Source of the DNA: Sipunculus nudus
Taxonomy: Eukaryota; Annelida; Sipuncula; Golfingiida; Sipunculidae
Reading direction: 5' to 3'
DNA: 64,000 nt
Assembly: GCA_026874595.1 (NCBI GenBank)
Contig: CM049309.1
Span: 71,902,926-71,966,925 of the forward strand
In this document: positions 1 through 12,800 of the stretch, in pieces
Position numbering within the stretch: the first letter of the stretch is position 1
Layout: each line of letters starts with the position of its first letter
Position numbers and translations under genes: made by a program
Notes under the pieces: model-generated
What the model was told of the DNA's origin: nothing
The model's input: the letters and a program-made list of their open reading frames with translations, nothing else
Databases searched by the model: none

Positions 1-1105
1 TGGTTATTTTTCAATGATTGAGTTTATAATGCGGAATTTCAGATCTTTGTCCATTCCTTTCATGCGGTTGTGGAATGAACATGTATTGCCGGATAAGTCG
101 CCCAACGTGGTCCGACTGAAATGTTGTTACAATAGAAGAATTAGGATCCGTATTGCGAACGCATATAATTACTTTGTCCTTTCAATATCATATATTTGAT
201 TTTATTCCTAACCACGTGCATCAACGTATAGGCATCTTAGCAGAACTGCGAGCAGAGACTTGTCGTTGGATTTTCCCAGACAAAGTCTTTACCAAGATCA
301 CATCTGCACATGTGATTAAGATATCATTATTGTCAAAACCCCCTATATCCAAAATCACTCCAAAACTTGCTTACATTCAAATTAGACCCCATTCAGTATA
401 TTCAGTACATTTTTTAAAACATGGTACAAGGACCTTTCTGGTGATGTGCACATTTTTTAAAAACTTTTCATTTATTTACCTGATTTTGTAACATCTAAAA
501 TAAAAAAAAATTAACGTAAGCTGTTTTAAGCACCTTGTAAAAGTAAGAAACTTTTTTTGTGAATTAATACTTATCTACCTGACAATATCTCAAAAGATAT
601 TTCCCCATAGCGAGTCTTTCCTGATTAAAAATGAAATTTAAAATTTCTTATCGTATAAAAATTTAAAATTTCAGTTTTTAAGGCAGACAGAGTCATGATA
701 GCAGGATAAAACACCTTTGAGTTTGAAACAAGATTTGAATTGATTATAGATATAGGGTTTTTTGACAATCCCTTAAGTCGACAGTGGTAATTATAAACCA
801 GGTTTACATATAATATTTCATATAGTAAACTCATAAAAGGAATCAAAGCCTATCATTTTGTTAATTTCTATATTTCATTTGCGGGGGGGGGGGGGGTTTG
901 ATTACATTGACATTTCCCCCAGCCAACAAAAAAAAATGTGTGTGTGTGTGTGTGTGTGGGAATATATACCCCCCCCCTTATATTGACGCCTCTGTAAATC
1001 GAGGATTACTGCATATCCCAGTTGAAGGAAACTTGCCCCACGCGGCCCAACTGAAGGGACTTCTTTAATATAACATGGATATTCTGCTTTCATTTTTTTT
1101 GACAG
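1..1105. other. Non-coding flank, upstream exons of lectin gene not found
   Basis: AT-rich sequence without a convincing exon. It holds a poly-G run near 882-897 and a GT microsatellite near 938-957. The 5' exons and signal peptide of the lectin gene that follows should lie here or further upstream, but I could not identify them. Confidence 0.5.
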
Positions 1106-3396
1106 GGTGGTACAGCATGTACGATAACTCTGGGGTCAGTGGCCGAATTCCACCAGTGATGGTCACAGGGTCTTGTGATGGTATCTGCCAGAGGGACAGG
1201 GAAGGGGATACCAATGTGAATGTCCTAGTGGACCTAATACTTCAGGTTAAATGCGGTATGTCTGGATCTTTTCCATGGATTAAAACTGATTAACTATACA
1301 CACCAGAAGTAATAACCAAATGGAAATGTACTAAATCGCATAAGTAAACAATAGCTTAGATAATTACAGGAACTTACATTAGTAATGCACGGTTATAATT
1401 TAAGCAACCAACAGAATATTTGAAAAAATGGTCCATCGTTGAATCTTGAAAAAAAATTTGTTACCTCTTTACACTCATAACGACTACTGTGGTTCTAGAT
1501 CAAGTCCAAATATCAGAACAACGAGAGCGAGGTGTCGCGGCTGTTAATTTGTGGCTGGATGCAAAATGCAATTGTGTGCTCTGTGGCAGCTCTGGTGGTT
1601 AAACCCGGAGAACCTTGCCATACAAAGCAGCGGTTAAAACGGAGATTTAGACCGAGTACAGTGTACAACCGCTTCGTGAAGGGTGCACGATTTAAAATGA
1701 AGGGGATCTAGAACGAGTGGATGCAGTGTATAACTGCTACGTGAGGAGTGTATTAATTTAGAACTTCTGTACATTCTTCATTATTTGAAATACCAGTGCT
1801 GATTTAGAAACTTGAAAAAATAATATTAATTGGGACACCGGTCGGTCATTAATGAGGACAAATTAACTGTTCTCATACCTTAGGTCAATGCGAAGACGGT
1901 TTCAAGGACTACTTTGGTGGGGGAAACGAGAAGACAGGATCCTGCTACAAGTTTCTCCATCCAACAAGCAAGTTTATCGTCCACAGAAAGATTTGCCAGC
2001 AGTGTCATGGGGATTTTGTGAGAATCAAGAGCCAGGAAGTGCAAGACCATCTCAGACTGGCCGCCAGTAAATCAGGTATTCTCATTTTCATACTACAAAG
2101 TCTGTCACATGACCACGCATTTACAGACCTTGATTCTTCTTCATACTACCAAGTCTGTGACATGACTATGTGACCGCCACCCTCTCTGGCATTTATTTCA
2201 TGAACAATGAATAAGGCAATTTGCCAAATCAAATTGTTTGATTCGGGAGTCCAACCAATCAAGTAAGCTTGTCCCGTTTCTGATTCTTGTGTTCTTGTTC
2301 AGACTGGGTGTGAACAATGTATTGCTTACTTTCTGTTGGTTGTGTTTGATTGACAGTTGTGATTTCAACCCTTGCGGTCTTGTTCATTATTAATTAAATA
2401 TATGCGGCCAGAGATTGTCGCGGAATCAAGGTCTGTGAATGCGTGTTCCTGTCACAGACTTGGTAGTATGGCGATTGGTAATGGGTATTCTACTTGAATT
2501 ATGTTTTCTTTGTTATTGGCTTTCATTATTTCTTCCATTCATTCTTTTTGTATCTATTTTGTCCGTTATCTTTCCTCCTTGCTCTCAATTCTGCCCGTTG
2601 TCGGTTTATTCTTCTTCCTTATCATATTTATTACCTTCTTGCTTTCACATTCTCCTGATTCTCCGTTATTTTGTCCTTCCTTGTTTGCTTGATGTCATAC
2701 TAGTCACCTTTCGTTTATTTTATGCCTTCTTGCTTTCTTCTTCATATTTTGCCTTCTTTCTTTCCTTCTTGTGTTATTTCCTTAATAATCCTGTACTTTG
2801 TCGTTTCTTACCCTGTTTGCCTTCTTTTTAATGTGTTATTTCTTTGTTTCCTTTGGTCATGCTTGGATACTAATTGGGTTTCTTTTTCCTGTCATTTCTT
2901 GATTTTCTGATGTTCATTCCCTTTTAAATAAATTTTCTTTCTTTCTTTCTTTGTTGCTTCCTTGTCTCTTATTTTTTCTGCCTTGCTTACTTTCTCCCAT
3001 GCTGATGTTATATAATTATTTCGAACGGTTTTCCCTTACCATAAAAATCCCTTGATCTGCATACAAAAAATCATAAACGTAAGTAATAAACATTAATTAA
3101 ACAAGATATCCTCGTCGCAGCTATCACGTTTAAACTTATTTGAACATCTTTCAGGTTCTGCGAAAGGAATCGGCTTTTGGACAAGCGCGCTCTTTAACAG
3201 AAGAACCGAACAGTGGTCCTGGAATGCTACAGGTCAGAAGATAGAATTCACTCAGTGGGCCTTTGGGCAGCCAGAACCGACTAATCTTTTTTATAGAGAC
3301 TGGATCATGCTGGATCACCACACCCTTAAGTGGCTTCGGGCGTGGAACAATACACCAAATACAGGAATCTGCGAGAAGCCGGCTACATGTAAATAA
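1106..3396 (+). CDS. C-type lectin domain protein, 3' exons (partial gene)
   Basis: Three exons join in phase: 1106-1255, 1884-2075 and 3155-3396, all with AG/GT borders and all introns in phase 1. Exon 1 starts GWYSMYDNSG and ends in LQVKCG; its own fold is not recognised. Exon 2 (QCEDGF..GSCYKFLHP..CQQCHGDFVRIKSQEVQDHL) is the first half of a C-type lectin domain. Exon 3 (GIGFWTSALFNRRTEQWSWN..WAFGQPEPTN..ICEKPATCK, stop at 3394-3396) is the second half, with the WSW core, a QPE tripeptide where EPN or QPD sugar-binding motifs sit, and the terminal ICEK. The Cys pair that normally forms the second disulfide is not visible in exon 3, and Ca-dependent sugar binding is uncertain. An AATAAA overlaps the stop region. 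Probably a secreted or surface recognition protein. The 5' end is missing from this model. A decayed relative lies on the minus strand at 51-55 kb. Confidence 0.8.
2480..3000 (+). repeat. Pyrimidine-rich tract in lectin intron 2
   Basis: About 500 bases dominated by T and C (TTCTTT-type runs) between lectin exons 2 and 3. Open frames here are hydrophobic artefacts of composition. The minus-strand lectin relative has a matching tract (purine-rich on +) at about 52.1-53.5 kb, which suggests shared intron ancestry. Confidence 0.6.
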
Positions 3397-6300
3397 AATG
3401 TTATGGCATGCATTATATTTCATTTTCAAATGAATTTTCTGGGCGAACTCCACTGTCCACAGGAAATAACATTTGAAGACAAACCAGTCTTAATACAGAC
3501 AAAAATACAATATATGGTGCTACTCTATTAGGCGTTTCTTCCAAGTTCCTGCGTTAAGTTACTAATATGTAAACCAAATGACCAAGGGTTAAACATGATA
3601 CCCGTCGCATCAGGCTAGGGTATACAACAGGTGTGAAGTACAGCTATAATTGATTACCTGCGAGTCAGAACAAAACTAACAAAACATTATACCTTATTCT
3701 TGCACGTTTAAATATTCTTCTGTGATATAACAAAGGCCCATACCGAATTATAGAAGTGTGTGTGTGTGTGGGGGGGGCCTCAACACCCTGTCCAGGTAAA
3801 TTAGTATGTAGGGAGGGCTTGTAGACTTTATAAAAATCTCCCGTTTGTATCCCTATAGGGAAGAAAAATACTTCGCTGCTTATCGGTTTTCAAAGTACAC
3901 TTTTCTAACACATAAATAACACCACGTTTTACTCTTTCGCCATATTTTGTTGCCATTTAACTGATACCACTGATCACATTTTTATTATTACATGGAATCG
4001 TATTCAAAGAAAACCCACAGCTGCACGCATTGCAATTTGAAATTCTAAATACTTGGGGGTGTATTAGAAAAACGTACCCGTGTAAAAATATGAAATTAAA
4101 AAATTAATTTTTTTCAATTAACCCGTTTTGGTAGATGTAAAAAGAAATTTAAACAGGTTTCTGGAAAAGTGAAGAAGATAAAACAGCAGCATTTGCAATA
4201 GTAAAAAAACCACAATCTCTTGTTGACAGTATGAATTGTCTCTGGTATACGGGAAAAGGGAAACAATATTTCCTTCCATTAATTAAGATTCTATGTGTAT
4301 TTCTTTTTTCTATACCCAGTCGCATTTGCTGGCTACATTTGAGAATATATATACCATCAAGCTATTAAACGCCTTCAGTCATGAATGTGACCAGAATAAA
4401 ATCCTATCACTTTCAATAATTAATTCTTTCAGTCAATACATTATTTACTTATACTGTTCCAGGAATTTTTTCTAATGAAGTTTCCTGTGCATTTTCCAAA
4501 ACGTAAATATTTTTCAGTAAATTTATAAAATAAATGTTAAGGGTCATTAAGAGAGAAATTACATTATGTAAATTAGACAGGTTTACATACACGTCCTTGT
4601 AGATGATAGCTTTTGCAGAATAGACTGTTAAAACTTTCTCTCATAATGACGATAAGAACCGGTGAACCGATAATCAGTGTTAAGTATGTTTTATACTCTT
4701 ATAATCTCGAGCTAGGAATGCATATTAATATTATTAATATTCTTCACACGTCTTTTCTCCTGTTGTTTTCCACCAACAAACACCAACCAACGCAAGGGAA
4801 TCACACCTTCAAACTGAAATTAGGTGCATTAATCGGACATATATTTCTGTGCTCCAACAAAGATTTAACTAGAATGGCCCAAAGAGATCATGACTACCGG
4901 TTATGAAATTTCACCACAATCAATCCAGTAAAAATATTACCAGAGTAAAAAAATATTGTTAACAAAATATTATTGTACTTGTACATTATACAAAATTACC
5001 AAAAGGAGTTGATAGAGGAAAATTACCTCATTATTCACAAAGTCTACGCCCCATATTGAGTTATTACGGGGAAAAAATCAGCACAAGTACCCAACCTAAA
5101 TAGGTTCGTTAAAGCGGGTCCTTAAATATTACAGTTTGCTGAGAGGATCTCTAAATCAAGGTCTGCGTGTGCGTGGCCATGGTTGTATGAAGACAAAGGC
5201 AACTATCAGTTTGAATCACAGTAAAGCGAACCTTTTTATGACTGTTTGGGCTTGGATGTCTTTGGGAAGCCTGACTGAGGATGATGCAAGAGAGTAAGAA
5301 AAAAATAAGATTCTTATTTACAATTTGTCTTTCTTACTTTCTTTTTTGTTAGATATGTTATAGAAAACCAGGAAGCTAGGAAGAAGGAAAATCAATGAAA
5401 AAAATGAAAGACAAATGGAAAAAAAATTAATTAAAGCAAAGAAACATATTAAGAAAGCGATTAAAACGATTCAAGATATAGGGACAATAAAGAATAAAGG
5501 AAGAAAATACAAATGGTTAAAGAGACGAAAGCAATGAGAAAATTAAGAAAAGAAGAGAGTAAGGAACAAGGGATTAAAGAAGATATGTATACAAGAAAGA
5601 AATAAATAAAAAGGGTTTCTTGGACCAGAGCTTTTGCATTGAACGATAACCAAATTTCCGTTATCAGCGTAAAATAATGAAGGATACTTGATTTGGAGAA
5701 TTAAGGTATACTTTTGAGATGATCCCCCCCGGGCTGCCTGTGGCAGGAGGTTGGAGAAGCTGGCCTGTCGGTCTGTCTAAATGAGTTAAGAGGTACCTGA
5801 GCTGAAATGTTAAACAAGTGTATCATATAAAATTAGATAATAATTAATAACAAAAAGTATATCACTGGGGACTGATATTCATAATTCATTTTAGAATATT
5901 TTTTTTTGTTTGCATACAATAATAACACAATTAATATAAGAGAAATATTGATTATTAAAATTAATCCTCGCATAAACATGAACAAGAAGAATGGTTTATC
6001 TCAGCTCTCTGTATCATGAATATTTCGCTGTAAAGAATATTAGTTATTAGAGTAATATACAGGGCAGGTTAAGTTCCGTAAAATTTTAAAGACTAGGCAA
6101 ATGTTCGTAAAATGTGCATAAGTCTTGTTAGGCAAATTAATTATGTTATCTTTCCAGAGACACATTAAACACATACATGCAAAATTAACTCCAAAAATAC
6201 ACACGACAAATACAGCTTACATTTGATATCATATCTTTGCTTCGTGAAAGCTTTCGTGTGCAGAATGTATAAAGTAGAACCAGTTTTCATTTGCCCCACG

Positions 6301-7539
6301 CCCTTGTCTATTAAGTGTTGAAGTACCAGCAGGTGTACTTTAACTGGCACGCTAGTATGAACCAATTTATAAATAATAGAGATATAGATATTACAACAAA
6401 TACCTGTCCATCACGGGATTCAGAGCTTATAGCTAAAAATAATATGCATTAAAATGCTAAGGAAAATACTTAATCCATGTAACATCAAGGTCCAACCCTG
6501 TAACTAATCCTATACCAATTAGTCATAAAATAGATTGAAAATTACATTTATCATGCTATGATATTATTATCTTGCCTTACCTTGCTTAGGCCACACGTAT
6601 GACATCAATCTTTGTGGGGTTTCCCTTCCGTTTCAATTTGATATCCAGAGAGAGATGTATATATATAGAGAGAGAAGGGGAGGAACAGACTGACAGGCAT
6701 TTAATGAAAATATGATATCCATATGAGACCGTATCTTCAATGGTGGTTGTAATCGGACGACAGTCTTACACACTGGTGTTTTTATATCCGTGCAACAGTC
6801 ATGGGAATAGCACTTTCTCCAAAGCATAGTCTCTATCTTAAATAACAATTAATGTGCGACAGCAGAAACAATAAATCAATCAAATTCGGGTATTATGGGA
6901 CGCTTCAGTCCATAAACAGTGGATTGCATGGAACGATATAGAAGATTTCCCACGGGCAAAAAAGAAAGGAAGATTGGAAGATGAAGGTACCCATCAATAG
7001 GCGCGTTGATCAAATATCACAAAGCCGTCAACCATACTGGTCCAGACTGCTGCATATATCAGATCCAGACACATGGATATTGAGTGACCTTCCGTCAAGC
7101 ACCGATGTTAAAAAAAAATGTGTTGAGGAGGTGCTACCGTGGAGGTTGGGCATTGGGATTATACACTAATTAGATTATCATACCGGACAAATTTTTTTTT
7201 TACAGATGAAAGGCAATTTGCGTCAATCCGCCAGTCTCATCGATCGGATAATGGTAACTGGTTAGGTAATATGGCGTGTAGCTGTCGACGCTCATTTATT
7301 GGTCACATTTGGTATTTAGTTGCAAATTAACATTTCTGGTGGTATAATATTAACATTGGGCTAGATATTTTGTCTTTTAGGAGCTACGTTGTCATGGACT
7401 CTTCATCATTTCGCTTTGCCGACATCTCCCCTGCAAAACACCTTTACCTATTCTTTTTTTTTAAATTCAACACAGCCACGTTTTGAATTGTTGTTATGAA
7501 AACAAGTTATAAACTGCAGCTGGGCCTATATTTATATTA
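3397..7539. other. Intergenic, no supported gene
   Basis: AT-rich DNA between the lectin gene and the CACTA element. It contains a short GT/G run near 3757-3778 and a purine-rich low-complexity tract near 5340-5600. Open frames are short, without recognisable motifs or splice support. Confidence 0.5.
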
Positions 7540-7560
7540 CACTGTAAAAATGGTGTTTAG
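7540..7560 (+). repeat. Left terminal inverted repeat of CACTA element
   Basis: Begins CACTGTAAAAATGG. It pairs with 27105-27125 on the other strand with three mismatches and is directly followed by the 137-bp repeats. Confidence 0.8.
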
Positions 7561-8337
7561 GGCCTAAACACATTTCTAAACGCCTGATTTGTCTCCACTT
7601 ATACCACACGTTTAGCTGCTACACATGTTTAGATTGCATGTGCTTAGCCCTGAAAGTGTTTACGGATGAGACACGTTTAGCTGTTTATCATGTTCAGGGC
7701 CTAAACACATTCCTAAACGCCTGATTTGTCTCCACTTTTACCACACGTTTAGCTGTTTCACATGTTTAAATTGCATGTGCTTAGCCCTGAAAGTGTTTAC
7801 GGATGAGACACGTTTAGCTGTTTATCATGTTCAAGGCCTAAACACATTCCTAAACGCCTGATTTGTCCCCACTTTTACCACACGTTTAGCTGTTTCACAT
7901 GTTTAAATTGCATGTGCTTAGCCCTGAAAGTGTTTACGGATGAGACACGTTTAGCTGTTTATCATGTTCAGGGCCTAAACACATTCCTAAACGCCTGATT
8001 TGTCTCCACTTTTACCACACGTTTAGCTGTTTCACATGTTTAAATTGCATGTGCTTAGCCCTGAAAGTGTTTACGGATGAGACACGTTTAGCTGTTTATC
8101 ATGTTCAAGGCCTAAACACATTCCTAAACGCCTGATTTGTCTCCACTTTTACCACACGTTTAGCTGTTTCACATGTTTAAATTGCATGTGCTTAGCCCTG
8201 AAAGTGTTTACGGTTGAGACACGTTTAGCTGTTTATCATGTTCAGGGCCTAAACACATTCCTAAACGCCTGATTTGTCCCCACTTTTACCACACGTTTAG
8301 CTGCTAGGCATGTTTAAAACGCACGTGTTTAGCCCTT
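7560..8337 (+). repeat. 137-bp sub-terminal tandem repeat, about 5.7 copies
   Basis: Copies begin with (G/A)GGCCTAAACACATT at 7560, 7697, 7834, 7971, 8108 and 8245, an exact 137-base period, and are over 90% alike. Each copy has several CTAAAC/GTTTAG words in both orientations, such as CACACGTTTAGCTG and GACACGTTTAGCTG. In CACTA elements such sub-terminal motifs are binding sites for the accessory DNA-binding protein. Confidence 0.9.
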
Positions 8338-9891
8338 AATTCATATACACCAGGGATGTATATTATCAAGACTGCCACAGATAAATTACAAAAATCTATA
8401 TTGCCTGCTATTCTACTTTACAGTTTGTTAACAACAGCTAATTTTTAAAATGTTAAAATAATTGAGCAAAAATCATTTTTAGCATACCAAAGAAAAAAAA
8501 TATAAATTGTGCCCAAACTCTTCCACACATCACACCTATCCCCTTCTAGTGCCCACCATTAGCCACTAGCCTTGCTCATTTGTTAAATACACTGGGTATC
8601 TGAATGTTTACATAACAAATGATTTTACTTTCAAAATAAACATTTATTCAAACAAAAGGTATTTATTAACAAAGGATATGTGAGGTTCCAAGCAGCTTAC
8701 ACAAAATACGGCCTGTAGGCCCAATGCAAACCTGTGTAATGAAATAGTAAGTACACTGCTATTCACTTGTTTCCCCCTACAATATATATTTTTCAAGTTA
8801 ATGTATTTATTTTAACTAGATAAATATCATGAGCACTAAATCTCCTGCCAAATAGGAATGCAAGAAATGTGAACTTTGACTGGTATAATACTAGAGAAAT
8901 TTATCAAAGTTAATAAGAATGCAATGGAAACCCAATAAAGTGAGAATACCCATACACATGCCTTAAACACTAGGTATAGAGGTTGATCAAATGACACTTA
9001 TTGACATACAAGATCACATATGAATTACATAAGTCAAAGTTAAAAGACAATCATTCAATAGTTACTAAAACCTCATCAGCTCAGGAGACCCATACAATAC
9101 ACATGACATTATTATTAGAAGTAGGTATGAGTAAAATGTTTTGAGATAACACCTCACATATGAATTATATTAAAACTGTTAAAAAATAAATCAATTAAAA
9201 AATATGAAAATCATTCAAGTGTAACCAAAACATAACCAGGTAAGAAGATCCATAGACCCTCTTACAATTTTATTTAAAAGTGGACATGAGTTGCACTTTT
9301 TGAGTAATCCCATACATGTCATGTTTGATTTAAATCTTTTTTTAAATCATAAAAAAATAAAAAATCTTTCAAGAATGACCAAAACGTAATTATCATTTCC
9401 ATACAGAGAGCTTCAAAAATATTACTACTAACATATACTAACCTAATACATCTCTTGGCATGTTGCAATAAATGTTGATAAATGTATGCCATGGCACATG
9501 TTACAGCTTCTCAAAGTCAACATAAAAGATAAACTAAGTAATAAGTCCAATAACTAAAACTAAGTCCAATAATTCAACCAAAACACTGCAAGCAGAACCA
9601 TTAAAAAAAATTTTAAAAGAATTATTCTAGAGACAACTCCTGTGTCACGCTAACCAATACAGACCTTATTCTTAACTGGAAAAACATTTTGCAGAACGAC
9701 TCTAGCATGTTTACAGAATATAATCAAGTTTTAGTTTCCTGTGACTGGCCAAAGGTACTGAACCAAATGCATATGAACAAAATTACAGAATCAGTTATAT
9801 GACTTTTTTTAACTGCAGTCATATCCTTGAATACAGATTTACAACATTTACCATGTTTATGCACTGGTGTCCATATGTCATCTAGTGATAC
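8338..9891. other. Non-coding spacer inside CACTA element
   Basis: AT-rich, no exon seen between the sub-terminal repeats and the last exon of the SAM-domain gene. It would hold the 3' UTR and poly(A) site of that gene. Confidence 0.5.
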
Positions 9892-12800
9892 TTAAATTTC
9901 ATTAAATTTCTTTTCAAATTTTATGTACACAGATGACTTGAAGAAAGGATTTTTGGTGTCACAGATCATGTATCTCTGAAGAAAACCCAAAAGTTGATAC
10001 TCCTTTGGGTATGAAAGGTCCCAGGCATAATATGCCCCTATCAAGCAGTAGAGCACCTGAAATAGACACGAGGTGTCTAGTGTAATTTCCATTGTGTCTG
10101 CCACAAGCCAAGCCTGATCAATCCTTGTTCCATCTTTGGTGATGATAACCCTTGGAGGAGACTTTGCAGCACATCCTGTGTCCAAGTCCACTGCCTGCAA
10201 ATTGGTTAAACTTGCATCAGAGCATCGGAAGTAATCTTGAATAAAGGGCTAAACTGTAATATGTGATATACTTGTTTAACAGGGGGTTGATTCTTTTAAG
10301 ATTCTTATGTTATATGACACAAGTTACTTGACTAATTTTTCAAAACACCATGAATTTGGTCTTTGCGTAAGTAAACTTTTATCCATGTTAGTCAAGCCAG
10401 TTTTGTAATCCTAGCATTCATAGCTAAAACTTTCTCATCTGGCCCAGGCATTCCATTTGGTCAAAATGAATTTCATAGTCAGTGTACTAGTAACTGTCCA
10501 TTTACACAGTTTCAACTTGTTGATTTAAAAGTTTTCACCTTTTACATCTTAAGTTGGCATACCACTGGTAAATGTGAAAGATCATTCCTATGGCAATTTT
10601 GTTTGATGGATCTGTCCGTTGCACAATTTGTTTTGCTTAAAAGTAGTTTTATACACTTGTATACAAGGATCAACAGTCACCATTATTGATTTTGATACAA
10701 AATCTGACCATACATCATTTGTTTAAATATGTCCCTTAGTTGAGTTTTGTTGTGCTCTCAAGGATAAATGTGGCAGTGCATGCCAAGGCACCAGCCATGG
10801 TATCCCTTGACTTTTCTCAGGGGACGAAAAACATTACATATTATTTCCACTTGATCTGCTCATAACTGAATATAAAAAAAGGTCAGCTTTTGCAGTTATT
10901 CCATTCTTACAACAATCTTCCATACTGCTGAAGATATGATGACATATTTTACCCATCCATGGCCATCATATGCTTTTATCATTTCGGGTAGAATCAGTAA
11001 GCTTAGTATGAGCAGAATCATGAAGAATAAAGTTTTACAGCAAAATAGCCTATTTTCAAATGTTTTATTAAGAACATGGGCAATCAGCTGAAAATATTTT
11101 TGTGGTTTTAGAATTAATCAAGGATATTAAGTTTTCAGGTTTTCCTGGTGATCATAATACTCGACTTCCACACACCAAATATATCTGAAATGCCAGCATA
11201 TGAGGCAACCAGAGACAGTAAATTATATAACTTCTGAACATAAATATCCCACTTAAAGTTCACATCAAGTGTTCATCAAATATTTAAACTTTTAAAAACA
11301 TATTTTGTCTCCATGACAATACTGATAAACAATAAATAATCAAGGTTGTTCTGTAGATAATGACACCTAACTCCAAGAGGCGAACTTGTTCAAGCAATAA
11401 GTAGCAGTGAGCCAGTACTTACATCAACCACTTCGATTGCTGGCTTCATCTTGTTCTTGAAGCTCAATCTTTTTTGGAGGGCAAGAATTACTTCAAGCTC
11501 TTCCTGTTCCTCATTATACATGTCATCCTGAAAAAAAGACAATTGCGATTAGCCCAACATTTCACAATAATGAAAAATAAAACCATCTTTTTTATGTGTT
11601 AGATCCAACCAAAACTGAAAATACAAGATAAATGATGTAATTTTACAAAAATATAACCCTAAAATAAGGTATAGGAAAGGATACCAAAAACACCATTTAA
11701 TAAACTCTGGGCCCTAAACTTTATTACCACAGATGTATAAGCTTTTTCCATTTATTGTACACAGGTTCTATAAATACACTGATGATGATAGAGTCAAGAA
11801 TTTCTATAAAAACTGTTCTTTTTTAGAATATTAAATTCCCTTTCTAGTGTTTTCTCCCTTTAAACACTGGAATTTCAAAAATGGGTTTTACCTCTTTCTC
11901 CAATTCAGTCATTGAAATGGTCACATCCAGGATGTTGGTTAGTTTGTCCATCATTTCGTTGTATGATGCTTTTGTATCTTCCATTTGAAAGAGGCTTTCA
12001 AACTCCAGTACAATCTGAGAAAGGATTGAAGCTTTTTATAGAATGTTTGCACCTTCTTTTAAAGGCATTTAAAGGGAGTGACTGTTATTACATTAGCAAA
12101 AGTAGTCATAGATGCTTTAATTCAACATATCACACTAAGTTTAACACAAACATACTACTACATCAGGGTAAAGGAAAGCAGGCAATCTCATAGACAAGTT
12201 TCAGTATTGACATGACTTAAATATAAAATAAAAGACCCATAGTTTAGTGTGCTCAGTTGAATTGAATATTTGTATAAAATCCAAGCATATGGTAAAGGAT
12301 CAACAGTTATTATATATTTTCTATATCCAGGTCACTGAAATATTTAAGTACAACTATTTCATATACAAGAATTACCTTATCTCACTTCTCATTTGACCAC
12401 ATAAAGACAACACATTTGGTGTTGAATGGTGTTACTTTGGAGCCCCATAGCTAAAAGAATATGAGTAACAGAGACCTAATTTCAGGTTTCCAAGAAGACA
12501 TATCATGGGTCTCCCAGTATGTCAGAAGATAATAGGTCCAGTCATTACCTTTGTATCCTGTTAACAGATGACCACTTTTCAAGGTCTCGAAAAAATACAG
12601 GTAAAAAACTGTAAATAGTCAAAAAAATAAAGGTGGTGCCACCAGTCTGCAGAACCTGATGAAACATCCCATGACCAATTTCCATGCTAAAAATCATAAT
12701 GATCCATGCAATACATGTTGAGATATTTAAGGTTTGTATTTAATTTTCCATTATCCTGGGGGTTACTTTGGAACACCATAGGTAAAAGAATATGAGTAAC

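Noticed and set aside
2439-2910. Long hydrophobic frames looking like membrane proteins
   Set aside because: They come from the pyrimidine-rich intron tract; Leu, Phe and Ser runs reflect composition.
7560-8337. Regular repeats that could suggest a CRISPR array
   Set aside because: The units are contiguous 137-base tandem copies without unique spacers, in a eukaryotic genome, and they sit at a transposon end.
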